Below, piece by piece: positions 1 to 5,102 of a DNA stretch of 5,105 nt (the first letter of the stretch is position 1; each line of letters opens with the position of its first letter). The DNA comes from Candidatus Methanofilum arcanum. Lineage in GTDB: Archaea > Halobacteriota > Methanomicrobia > Methanomicrobiales > Methanospirillaceae. The notes beneath the pieces are model-generated. The model worked only from the letters and a program-made list of their open reading frames with translations. It did no database searches and had not been told where the DNA came from. The translations under genes and the position numbers were made by a program. The stretch covers positions 1 to 5,105 of the forward strand of contig JAITWW010000068.1 of the NCBI GenBank assembly GCA_031285085.1, read 5' to 3'.

Positions 1-278
1 AGTACTCCCTAAGCGAGGCTCCTGCATCGCTTCGAGCTGGGTATGTTTTGTATGCTCAGGATATTCTGACAATACTATCTCAAGCTGAAACAATAGATCA
101 GACACAATCTGAATGGGTAAGTACTGTTGAAAAAAGTATGGGGGCATTATCCATGTATGCGAGCTGGCTTCAATATCATGTGATGAAGGCGTTTTCATCA
201 TCAGAGATTACATACCAAGATTATGCATCACTTCCCGCTGATACATTTTTACAGGTTGTAAAACAGATAACTGAATAA
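1..278 (+). CDS. 3' end of an unrecognised protein gene (left edge partial)
   Basis: The frame is open from the left edge (first full codon at 3) to a TAA at 276-278, giving about 91 residues of the C-terminal part of a protein. I do not recognise the family. The fragment is mostly polar and probably helical, with a stretch rich in Met, Ala and aromatics (SMGALSMYASWLQYHVMKAF) that could be an amphipathic helix, and it ends QVVKQITE. A TTG at 48 could be read as a start, but the frame continues upstream without a stop and no ribosome binding site precedes the TTG, so a gene entering from the left is the simpler reading. It is followed by a T-rich tract and 253 nt of intergenic DNA, so it is probably not co-transcribed with nifB. 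Coding status is fairly likely; function is unknown. Confidence 0.6.
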   Translation, partial: YSLSEAPASLRAGYVLYAQDILTILSQAETIDQTQSEWVSTVEKSMGALSMYASWLQYHVMKAFSSSEITYQDYASLPADTFLQVVKQITE

Positions 279-294
279 ATATATTATCAAACAT

Positions 295-313
295 TATATT
301 TTTATCTATTTTA
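295..313 (+). terminator. T-rich archaeal-type terminator after the left-edge gene
   Basis: Starting about 20 nt after the TAA at 276-278 there is a T5 run (299-303) and a T4 run (309-312) in an AT-only context. Archaeal RNA polymerase commonly terminates at such oligo-T stretches without a strong hairpin. No convincing GC stem is present, so this rests on composition and position alone. Confidence 0.4.
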
Positions 314-325
314 TTATATTATATG

Positions 326-334
326 TTTTATAAT
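326..334 (+). promoter_or_regulatory. Candidate TATA box for nifB (TTTTATAAT)
   Basis: TTTTATAAT lies in the AT-rich intergenic region upstream of nifB. If used, transcription would start about 25 nt downstream, near 355-360, giving a leader of roughly 170 nt. A second TATA-like sequence (GATATAATG, about 373-381) would start transcription near 400 and give a leader of about 130 nt. The whole region is so AT-rich that I cannot choose between them from sequence. In either case nifB would have a long 5' leader. Confidence 0.35.
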
Positions 335-425
335 TATGAGTGATGTATTGTTTCTCATGTTGCACTATCAAAGATATAATGAAAAGATTTGACAAAGGAG
401 ATGCAAAGAAGGAGAAAGCTGTCCA

Positions 426-433
426 ATGTACAT
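426..433. promoter_or_regulatory. 8-bp palindrome ATGTACAT in the nifB leader
   Basis: ATGTACAT is a perfect 8-bp palindrome about 100 nt upstream of the nifB start. It overlaps GTACA (428-432), which pairs with TGTAC (443-447) across a 10-nt spacer. The same 8-mer is the core of a 14-bp palindrome upstream of the divergent-side operon at 5008-5021. This could be an operator or a leader RNA hairpin; no known regulator is assigned. Confidence 0.3.
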
Positions 434-459
434 GAATTCTCCTGTACTGTTTTCGTCTC

Positions 460-473
460 TGAAATCATATTCA
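460..473. promoter_or_regulatory. Dyad TGAA-N6-TTCA upstream of nifB
   Basis: TGAA (460-463) and TTCA (470-473) form an inverted repeat with a 6-nt spacer. Operators of the archaeal nitrogen regulator NrpR have been described as GGAA-N6-TTCC-like dyads, so the arm length and spacing fit, but the outer G/C pair is replaced by T/A. The link to NrpR is therefore weak and based mainly on nifB being downstream. Confidence 0.2.
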
Positions 474-520
474 AACAAATGTTTATCTTTTTTCATACCA
501 AAAGTAAATAAGTATACATG

Positions 521-525
521 AGGAG
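521..525 (+). promoter_or_regulatory. Shine-Dalgarno sequence of nifB
   Basis: AGGAG (within GAGGAG-like TGAGGAGCTG) lies 6 nt upstream of the ATG at 532 and is complementary to the 3' end of archaeal 16S rRNA. It decides the start of nifB: the first ATG of the frame is correctly spaced from this strong site. Confidence 0.8.
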
Positions 526-531
526 CTGGAA

Positions 532-1437
532 ATGACGAATGAGGTTTTCGAAAAGGTGGATGTGAATGGCGTCACCGTTGCATATGATCCTACACAATTG
601 CGCCAGATCCGTGAACATCCATGTTATAGTGAAAGTGCTAGTCATACATATGGTCGAGCTCATCTTGCGGTAGCTCCTGAGTGCAATGTTCAATGCAATT
701 ACTGCGTGAGAAAGTTTGATTGTGTGAATGAAAGTCGTCCTGGTGTTGCAAGTGAGGTATTAACTCCAGAACGTGCTCTTCTTCTTACCCGCAAGATTGT
801 TGCAGAGCATCCAAATATCCACGTGATTGGCATTGCCGGACCTGGTGATCCTCTTGCAAATGCGGAAACATTTGAGACCCTGCGCCTCATACATGATGAA
901 TTTTCGGATCTTATCTTTTGTCTCTCTACAAATGGTCTTCTTCTTCCAAAATATATTGATAAATTGGATGAATTAGGTGTAACAAACCTCACTGTTACCA
1001 TGAATGCGCTTGATCCTGATGTATGTGCGAAGATCTACCAGTACATTGATTACGAAGGAAAGAGGCATTATTCCAGTAGAGAGATGGGTGAGATTCTTAT
1101 CCATGCTCAACTGGTTGGCATTGAGATGGCTGTGAAAAAAGGTATGCTTGTCAAAGTAAACTGCGTTTACATTCCTGGTATTAATGATGAGGAGATTCCA
1201 AAGATCGCAGAAAAAGCTGCTGAGCTTGGTGCATTTAATCAAAATATTATCCCCCTCATTGCGCAAGCAAAGTTCGCAAATCGTTCTCCTCCAACATTTG
1301 CAGAAAAAGAAGCCATGCAAGAAAAATGTAAGGTATTTATAAGGCAAATGTCTCATTGTCAACGTTGTCGTGCTGATGCTATTGGCTGCCTTGGAAAGGA
1401 TCTAAAACTTGCGGGCTGTGCCCGTCCAAATATTTGA
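532..1437 (+). CDS. nifB: NifB, radical SAM nitrogenase cofactor (NifB-co) synthase, short archaeal form
   Basis: The 301-residue product matches NifB, which uses SAM radical chemistry to fuse two [4Fe-4S] clusters and insert a carbide, making NifB-co, the precursor of the nitrogenase active-site cofactor. Visible motifs in order: HPC at residues 29-31; the radical SAM signature C51-x3-C55-x2-C58 (CNVQCNYC), followed by the NifB hallmark CVNESRPGV (64-72); GIAGPGDPLAN (100-110), an area typical of SAM binding; LSTNGLLLP (131-139); KVNCVYIPGIND (208-219); and the C-terminal CxxCRADAxGxLG (276-288). In studied NifB proteins the HPC cysteine and the C-terminal CxxC help bind the precursor clusters; all are present, so the enzyme looks intact. 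It lacks the C-terminal NifX-like domain of many bacterial NifB proteins, and its length is usual for archaea. ATG at 532 has a good Shine-Dalgarno site. No nifHDK genes are in the window. It converges on the minus-strand block. Family assignment is very secure; whether this host fixes nitrogen cannot be seen here. Confidence 0.95.
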   Translation: MTNEVFEKVDVNGVTVAYDPTQLRQIREHPCYSESASHTYGRAHLAVAPECNVQCNYCVRKFDCVNESRPGVASEVLTPERALLLTRKIVAEHPNIHVIGIAGPGDPLANAETFETLRLIHDEFSDLIFCLSTNGLLLPKYIDKLDELGVTNLTVTMNALDPDVCAKIYQYIDYEGKRHYSSREMGEILIHAQLVGIEMAVKKGMLVKVNCVYIPGINDEEIPKIAEKAAELGAFNQNIIPLIAQAKFANRSPPTFAEKEAMQEKCKVFIRQMSHCQRCRADAIGCLGKDLKLAGCARPNI

Positions 1438-1445
1438 TTTTGCTC

Positions 1446-1459
1446 CCCTTTTTCTTTTA
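1446..1459 (+). terminator. T-rich terminator directly after nifB
   Basis: Nine nt after the nifB TGA (1435-1437) there is CCCC followed by T5 (1449-1453), C and T4 (1455-1458). This is a typical archaeal oligo-T terminator. A second possible stop is the AGAGG/CCTCT hairpin with a T5 tail just downstream. Confidence 0.5.
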
Positions 1460-1464
1460 TTTAT

Positions 1465-1493
1465 AGAGGAGGTGCACGTTTGCCTCTCTTTTT
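1465..1493 (+). terminator. Hairpin plus T5 between convergent genes
   Basis: AGAGG (1465-1469) can pair with CCTCT (1483-1487) across a 13-nt loop and is followed by T5 (1489-1493) on the plus strand. It is a short stem, so it is a back-up terminator candidate for nifB rather than a certain one. Confidence 0.35.
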
Positions 1494-1519
1494 GATGAGA
1501 TATTTGGTTATGCGTATGA

Positions 1520-1542
1520 AAACACTGTATCCCTGTTATACA
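1520..1542 (-). terminator. Hairpin and T run after the minus-strand block
   Basis: On the minus strand, about 10 nt past the stop of the last gene (1552-1554), TGTAT (1542-1538) can pair with ATACA (1530-1526) across a 7-nt loop, followed by GTGTTTTC. The stem is only 5 bp and the T run short. Position at the end of a co-directional block is the main argument. Confidence 0.3.
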
Positions 1543-1551
1543 TTGCATAGT

Positions 1552-2166
1552 TTATTTCCCATATAATCCGGTTAGTTCATAGGTTCCGTGATTATACAAG
1601 TTCATTGCCCGCGCAATTGCAGCTCTTCCCATCTCTGCAACTGGCTTTTGAAGAATTTGTGTGTAATTTTCTTTTTCTTCTGGTGTTGCTTCATTATGGT
1701 ACCACCAGGAAAGAACTGCATGGAGACGATCAGAATAAAATGGTTGCGTTAAAAACTCACATAAACTACCTTGCATTGCCAGGCTAAAGCGAATGAGGGG
1801 CTGACCCTGTGAAAACCAGATCTCATTTGTCATTGAAGCAATTACCTGCTCTGGTTCTGCTATCCAACCTTTTTTTTGATCATAGCAGTGTGTGAGGGCT
1901 GAAAACCATTTTTCCTGTATATCGATGAGTTCTGATCTTTCATTTGTTACATCGTTTTTTTCTTTCTGTGGTTCATATGGTTTTTGTGGTGTTAATGCTG
2001 AAAGAAATACGATCAGGTCATGCGGAGTATTAATACAGTGAATAAAGTCTCCTCCTGAACATCCACAGCAGGTTACAGATTCTTTTCGAATGATTACTCT
2101 GGTATGTGACTGGAGATCATCAGCATCGTACCAGATGTCTGGAGCATTGGTGGTAATTATCTTCAT
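1552..2166 (-). CDS. Protein of unknown function with a CCGC...C cysteine motif
   Basis: The product is 204 residues from the ATG at 2166; an in-frame ATG at 2172 would add Met-His. I prefer 2166 because GGA lies about 6 nt upstream, whereas it abuts the other ATG, but neither start has a strong ribosome binding site. I do not recognise the family. Near the N terminus is CCGCSGGDFIHC (residues 33-44), with four cysteines that could bind a metal or an iron-sulfur cluster, followed by a charged, probably disordered linker (about 60-80: Pro, Lys, Glu, Asn). The rest (about 80-204) looks helical and is rich in Trp, Tyr and His, including SWWYHNEATPEEKE (153-166) and a helix MGRAAIARAMNLY (179-191). 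No signal peptide or membrane segment is seen. It is the last gene of the minus-strand block, 75 nt after the DUF447 gene, so it may be co-transcribed or have its own promoter in that gap. Confidence 0.75.
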   Translation of the reverse strand: MKIITTNAPDIWYDADDLQSHTRVIIRKESVTCCGCSGGDFIHCINTPHDLIVFLSALTPQKPYEPQKEKNDVTNERSELIDIQEKWFSALTHCYDQKKGWIAEPEQVIASMTNEIWFSQGQPLIRFSLAMQGSLCEFLTQPFYSDRLHAVLSWWYHNEATPEEKENYTQILQKPVAEMGRAAIARAMNLYNHGTYELTGLYGK

Positions 2167-2217
2167 ATGCATTCCATAGTGCAGTGTTTGTTTTTTTGCC
2201 AGAAATTCAGAGTTTTT

Positions 2218-2227
2218 GTCTATAGAC
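2218..2227. promoter_or_regulatory. Perfect palindrome GTCTATAGAC in the gap after the DUF447 gene
   Basis: A 10-bp perfect palindrome with a TATA centre sits in the only sizeable gap (2167-2241) inside the minus-strand block. It could be a protein binding site or part of an internal promoter for the downstream unknown gene. There is no independent support. Confidence 0.2.
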
Positions 2228-2241
2228 TACACTATCACATC

Positions 2242-2871
2242 TCATCTATATGATATTACAATAGTACAACCTTGTTCGCTCAGGTGCTGTAACAACATCT
2301 TAACGGCTTCTTTCACTGCTTCGTCTCCGCATTTTTGTGCAACTCCAAGATGAAAAGAGATGAGATCCCCAAGCTTTGGATCTTTTGTATCTACATACCG
2401 TGTTGCATGTACGGTTGCCTCAATAACGCTATTGTATCCTCGGTTTACTGGGTGAAAAACATGTGGAGATTGTACAACGCGTATTGGCGTTAATGAGACA
2501 AGGAGTTTTTCTTTTGTTTTGTTTTGAACTCTGCATGTACATGCGATCCATGATGGGATCTCTCTTAAACGTGGTATGAAAAAATCAGTACATTTTTCTA
2601 GGACATACTCTTCTGGGTCTGGATCAAAAAAAGCAGTTCTGACAAACCATCTTGGGTCATCTGTAATGTGAAGCACAGCAAAAGGGCATCTTTGCAGAAT
2701 CTGTGCTGTGTGAGCTGTCAGGTACACAGCCATATGCAAAGAATCTTTTTTTCTGATAACACCCATTGGAGCTGCATTTTGTTCTGTTGCTACAATGACC
2801 TCATTGATGCCTTCACGAAGTATGTCAAATGCGCACTCAACACCATTTGCTTTATTTTCTTTTATTCCCAT
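2242..2871 (-). CDS. DUF447 family protein (flavin-binding split-barrel fold)
   Basis: The 209-residue product fits the archaeal DUF447 family, whose solved members have an FMN-binding split beta-barrel like flavin reductases and pyridoxamine-phosphate oxidases; no reaction is established. Visible family features: GINEVIVATEQNAAPMGVI (21-39), the early barrel with the typical APMG turn; HITDDPRWFVRTAF (68-81); PVNRGYNSVIEATVHATR (141-158), the most characteristic block; and VAQKCGDEAVKEAVK (177-191) near the C terminus. The frame is open further upstream to an ATG at 2955, but those 28 codons overlap the CitG-like gene and do not resemble the family. The ATG at 2871 gives the family length and overlaps the CitG-like stop by 10 nt, with GGTGG just upstream; a GTG at 2877 is an alternative. 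The overlap suggests translational coupling with the CitG-like gene and a joint function. Family call is firm; molecular role is unknown. Confidence 0.85.
   Translation of the reverse strand: MGIKENKANGVECAFDILREGINEVIVATEQNAAPMGVIRKKDSLHMAVYLTAHTAQILQRCPFAVLHITDDPRWFVRTAFFDPDPEEYVLEKCTDFFIPRLREIPSWIACTCRVQNKTKEKLLVSLTPIRVVQSPHVFHPVNRGYNSVIEATVHATRYVDTKDPKLGDLISFHLGVAQKCGDEAVKEAVKMLLQHLSEQGCTIVISYR
2533..2544. repeat. 12-bp palindrome GCATGTACATGC inside the DUF447 gene
   Basis: This is a perfect 12-bp palindrome in coding sequence containing the same ATGTACAT core found upstream of nifB (426-433) and upstream of the minus-strand block (5011-5018). It encodes part of CTCRVQ, so it may simply be a codon coincidence. 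Confidence 0.25.
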
Positions 2872-3707
2872 CTCCACCCATCCATGAGTGCTATGTATAG
2901 ACCTGCAATCATAATATCTGCAAGTGATCCTGGATTTATTCCTTTTGCAATACACTCATCATCAAATGCATGCGGTGACATACTTCCAGCAAGTACTGCT
3001 TTTGCTTTTTCGTGTGTGTCTTTTGCCACCTGTATGCCCCACTTCTTTGCAATGAATGTATCTGGTTCTTTTGCCATCAGTTGCAGAAATACCCCTGAAA
3101 TACAGTTTTTTCCAGCACCAGTACTTTCACTGGCAGCCCATAACTGTGAGGCTGTCCAGTTTGAGAGGGAAAAGGAGTTTATCCATTCTCGAGCAACCAT
3201 GTCATGATCTGCAGAGTACTCCATCAATGTGTACATTGTCTGCGCTTCTGTATGAAGACGAGTGTAGACCATTGGATCATGGATGTCATATTTGTCATCT
3301 TTTTCGCGTACACGAACCGAAGTTTTTGAAAACGCTTGATAAAAGAGTACCGCATCATGTGTGGTTGTTTTTTTCACTGCAGAACTTGCGCCTATGCTTC
3401 CTTTTCCGTATATGAGTGGGATAAGAAGGAGTAAAGCTCCAAAATGAGTGTTTCCTCCTCTATGTCTTCCATTGGCTTGTACTGCATCGTAAAAGATCTC
3501 CCCAATAGAGCGCTGTGCTCGCTCTGCATCTTCAAATGCGAGGCGTGTAAAGATCATTGTTGCCAAGAAATGTTCAAGCCAGGTATCTGAGTAGTCATGG
3601 CATCGATCAACATTTCCTGGTTTGTTCCATGCACATACTTCAAGCATCATGGCAAGTTGTGCGCATTCACTTGGACGATAAGCCAACTGTTCTTCTTTTC
3701 GTGCCAT
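2862..3707 (-). CDS. CitG-like triphosphoribosyl-dephospho-CoA synthase family protein
   Basis: The product is 281 residues from the ATG at 3707. It belongs to the CitG/MdcB family, whose bacterial members use ATP to attach a triphosphoribosyl group to dephospho-CoA with loss of adenine, making the prosthetic group precursor of citrate lyase or malonate decarboxylase. Family motifs are intact: EVCAWNKPGNVDR (residues 23-35), GGNTHFG (84-90) and GINPGSLADI (256-265), all expected to build the nucleotide-binding, all-helical active site. No citrate lyase or malonate decarboxylase gene is nearby, and archaea with this protein generally lack them, so the true acceptor is probably different. The ATG lies 7 nt after the marker-9 stop; an in-frame TTG at 3722 would overlap that stop by 8 nt. 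Neither start has a clear Shine-Dalgarno site, so reinitiation is likely. The gene overlaps the DUF447 gene by 10 nt. Family call is firm, substrate unknown. Confidence 0.87.
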   Translation of the reverse strand: MARKEEQLAYRPSECAQLAMMLEVCAWNKPGNVDRCHDYSDTWLEHFLATMIFTRLAFEDAERAQRSIGEIFYDAVQANGRHRGGNTHFGALLLLIPLIYGKGSIGASSAVKKTTTHDAVLFYQAFSKTSVRVREKDDKYDIHDPMVYTRLHTEAQTMYTLMEYSADHDMVAREWINSFSLSNWTASQLWAASESTGAGKNCISGVFLQLMAKEPDTFIAKKWGIQVAKDTHEKAKAVLAGSMSPHAFDDECIAKGINPGSLADIMIAGLYIALMDGWRWE

Positions 3708-3714
3708 ACTGTGT

Positions 3715-4824
3715 TTAAGCAAATCTCATCTCAAGAAGTTTCTTTGCGAGTGCTCGTTTTTCTTTCATATATGTTGCTTTACTCATAGATATCTGATGAA
3801 GCGCTCGATCTCGCCCAAAGCATGGAGTTGAACTCTTGCAACAAAAGACAAGACTACCAAAACATGTTCCCTCCCCCCTCATGAGAGGAAGTCCAGCTGC
3901 TGCAGTCTTCATGTTCATAAACTCCTGAGGGGTTATTTCAAGGTGTTGTAAGTATGAAATCAGGGGGCAGGGTTTGATTGGTGGGCAACAAAATGAGAGT
4001 GCACGAATGTCTCCTCCTCGGCAGAGTTGTTTTGGTACATTGTACCATCCTACTTCTTTGGCATAGGCTACTAGGTCTGCATAGAGTTCAGAAAGTACAG
4101 ATGGTTGTGCCATTCTTGCAAGTGAGATAAGATCAGCACCATTTGTCAACATGGCTTTTGCACTTGCAAATGAGTTGATTGAGTTATTTCCAATAATGAG
4201 TAATGGGCATGCATTTCGAATTTTCAGTATTTCTGTTGCACCTTTATCCATGCAATCAACATGAATGATATCTGCTCCTGCCTTCCATAGTAATTGGGCA
4301 AGTTTCACATCATCTTCTGCAACACCTGCTCGAATCTTCACAGAAACGATTGCATTTTCTGCTTTTAATGCGGCGATATATTGTGCTAGGACATCAGTGT
4401 GAGTTAAAAGATATTCTCCACATCCTGCTTGTATCATCTCTTCTTGTCTGCAGTGTGCATCAATTTCATACACAATATCAGTTCCAAGTCGCTGTGCTGC
4501 AGTTGTAAGTGAGCTTGGCGATGAGGCTCGAAGGTTTATACAGACAACCACATCTAACTCTCTGAGCTCGCTTATTTCTTTTTCAATTGCCTGTAATACT
4601 TCTTCTTGGTTTGAAAAGAGAAATTCTTCACGCCCTCTCTTTATGAGTGCAGTTGATGCCTCTATTGTTTTTTCATCTATAGAGTACCCACCCATGCACG
4701 CAAATCCTACCCATTTGGCACGCTGTTTAATGTATTCTGCGTGAGTAATGCCTGCCATAGAAGCGAGAGCAATTGGGCTTTTCAGTCGTTTATCTTTGAT
4801 TTGAATATCAAAAAGGTCGAGCAT
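3715..4824 (-). CDS. Methanogenesis marker protein 9 (DUS/DHOD-like barrel plus cysteine-rich tail)
   Basis: The product is 369 residues from the ATG at 4824. It matches methanogenesis marker protein 9, a family found in essentially all methanogens and of unknown function. Residues about 1-255 form a TIM barrel like tRNA-dihydrouridine synthases and dihydroorotate dehydrogenases: SPIALASMAGIT (16-27), VCINLRASSP (94-103), EIDAHCRQEEM (120-130, at the place of the catalytic cysteine region), VSVKIRAG (160-167), DIIHVD (185-190) and IIGNNSI (210-216), the last typical of FMN phosphate binding. The tail has eight cysteines in two similar groups, C268/C279/C280/C286 and C321/C328/C329/C335, each with an FCC-x4-PC core, suggesting one or two iron-sulfur clusters. 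ATG 4824 has GGTGA 5 nt upstream; a TTG at 4863 would fall at the predicted transcription start and is unlikely. GTG at 4833 is a possible alternative. First gene of the block. Confidence 0.88.
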   Translation of the reverse strand: MLDLFDIQIKDKRLKSPIALASMAGITHAEYIKQRAKWVGFACMGGYSIDEKTIEASTALIKRGREEFLFSNQEEVLQAIEKEISELRELDVVVCINLRASSPSSLTTAAQRLGTDIVYEIDAHCRQEEMIQAGCGEYLLTHTDVLAQYIAALKAENAIVSVKIRAGVAEDDVKLAQLLWKAGADIIHVDCMDKGATEILKIRNACPLLIIGNNSINSFASAKAMLTNGADLISLARMAQPSVLSELYADLVAYAKEVGWYNVPKQLCRGGDIRALSFCCPPIKPCPLISYLQHLEITPQEFMNMKTAAAGLPLMRGEGTCFGSLVFCCKSSTPCFGRDRALHQISMSKATYMKEKRALAKKLLEMRFA

Positions 4825-4829
4825 TGCAT

Positions 4830-4834
4830 TCACC
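4830..4834 (-). promoter_or_regulatory. Shine-Dalgarno site of the marker-9 gene
   Basis: On the minus strand GGTGA, which matches the archaeal anti-Shine-Dalgarno sequence, lies 5 nt upstream of ATG 4824. It supports this start over the upstream TTG at 4863, which would lack any leader. Confidence 0.55.
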
Positions 4835-4883
4835 GTTCCTATATTTTTTAGAATAATAGTCAATATAGGTTAAGGTATGGCGT

Positions 4884-4894
4884 TATTTATAAAA
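4884..4894 (-). promoter_or_regulatory. Archaeal TATA box of the minus-strand block
   Basis: On the minus strand the sequence reads TTTTATAAATA, close to the archaeal TATA consensus. Transcription would begin about 25 nt downstream, near 4860-4865, giving a leader of about 40 nt before the marker-9 ATG at 4824. No other equally good promoter is seen before the later genes, so it probably drives the whole four-gene block. Confidence 0.6.
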
Positions 4895-4914
4895 ATTCTA
4901 AATTATCTTTTTTG

Positions 4915-4989
4915 TCAAAGGTGACAGTTGTAAAGCACAGCAGAAAACACCAAAAAAGCATACCACGTAGGCATCACCTCTTTCGCCAT
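4915..4989 (-). CDS. Possible 24-residue hydrophobic small protein
   Basis: On the minus strand an ATG at 4989 opens a 24-codon frame ending in TGA (4917-4915). The peptide begins MAKEVMP and continues with a hydrophobic stretch (WYAFLVFSAVLY), which could span or sit on a membrane. GAGGG lies 4 nt upstream of the ATG, a plausible ribosome binding site. It ends about 20 nt upstream of the TATA box of the minus-strand block, so it would be a separate unit. Such short frames arise by chance and I cannot compare relatives, so this is a weak call. Confidence 0.2.
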   Translation of the reverse strand: MAKEVMPTWYAFLVFSAVLYNCHL

Positions 4990-5007
4990 GTGACCCTCTT
5001 CTTTTTG

Positions 5008-5021
5008 TTGATGTACATCAA
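5008..5021. promoter_or_regulatory. 14-bp perfect palindrome TTGATGTACATCAA
   Basis: This is the longest perfect palindrome noticed in the window, lying in non-coding DNA about 115 nt upstream of the TATA box of the minus-strand block. Its core ATGTACAT recurs in the nifB leader. The symmetry and non-coding position suit a site for a dimeric DNA-binding protein. If the small frame at 4915-4989 is real, the palindrome sits in its upstream region. The rest of 4864-5105 shows no recognisable gene. Confidence 0.35.
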
Positions 5022-5056
5022 AGATACTCTTATGCTATTTCCTGCGAAATGCAAGC

Positions 5057-5102
5057 AAATAGGATATGCAAAAGAGATGCATGTTGGAAAAAAAGCCTAT
5101 TT
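5057..5102 (-). terminator. Possible terminator of a minus-strand gene beyond the right edge
   Basis: AAATAGG (5057-5063) and CCTATTT (5096-5102) are inverted repeats, and on the minus strand a T7 run (5094-5088) follows GAAATAGGC. An oligo-T stretch like this could stop transcription coming from the right. The stem encloses the T run and a long loop, so it is not a standard hairpin terminator; the call rests mainly on the T7. Confidence 0.25.

Noticed and set aside
401..511. 36-codon frame (starting MQRRRK) upstream of nifB on the plus strand
   Set aside because: AAGGAG directly abuts the ATG with no spacing, the peptide has no recognisable character, and it competes with the overlapping 426-521 frame.
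973..1362. 129-codon minus-strand frame opposite nifB
   Set aside because: It is antisense to a well-supported radical SAM gene and has no recognisable domain or convincing start.
2872..2955. Extended N terminus of the DUF447 protein from ATG 2955
   Set aside because: These codons lie wholly inside the CitG-like gene, encode a basic Cys/Arg-rich stretch unlike the family, and the ATG at 2871 gives the usual length.
2668..3207. 179-codon plus-strand frame opposite the DUF447 and CitG-like genes
   Set aside because: It is antisense to two genes with clear family motifs, and its Ser/Cys/Phe/His-rich composition is typical of a shadow frame.
4034..4046. GGTACA-T-TGTACC inverted repeat in the marker-9 gene
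   Set aside because: It falls in codons for Trp-Tyr-Asn-Val-Pro in a conserved gene and has no other sign of being a site; coding coincidence is the simpler reading.
5034..5052. Small hairpin ATTTC-CTGC-GAAAT with flanking GC pairs
   Set aside because: The 5-bp AT-rich stem with a bulge is within chance expectation and lacks a T tail or a nearby gene end.
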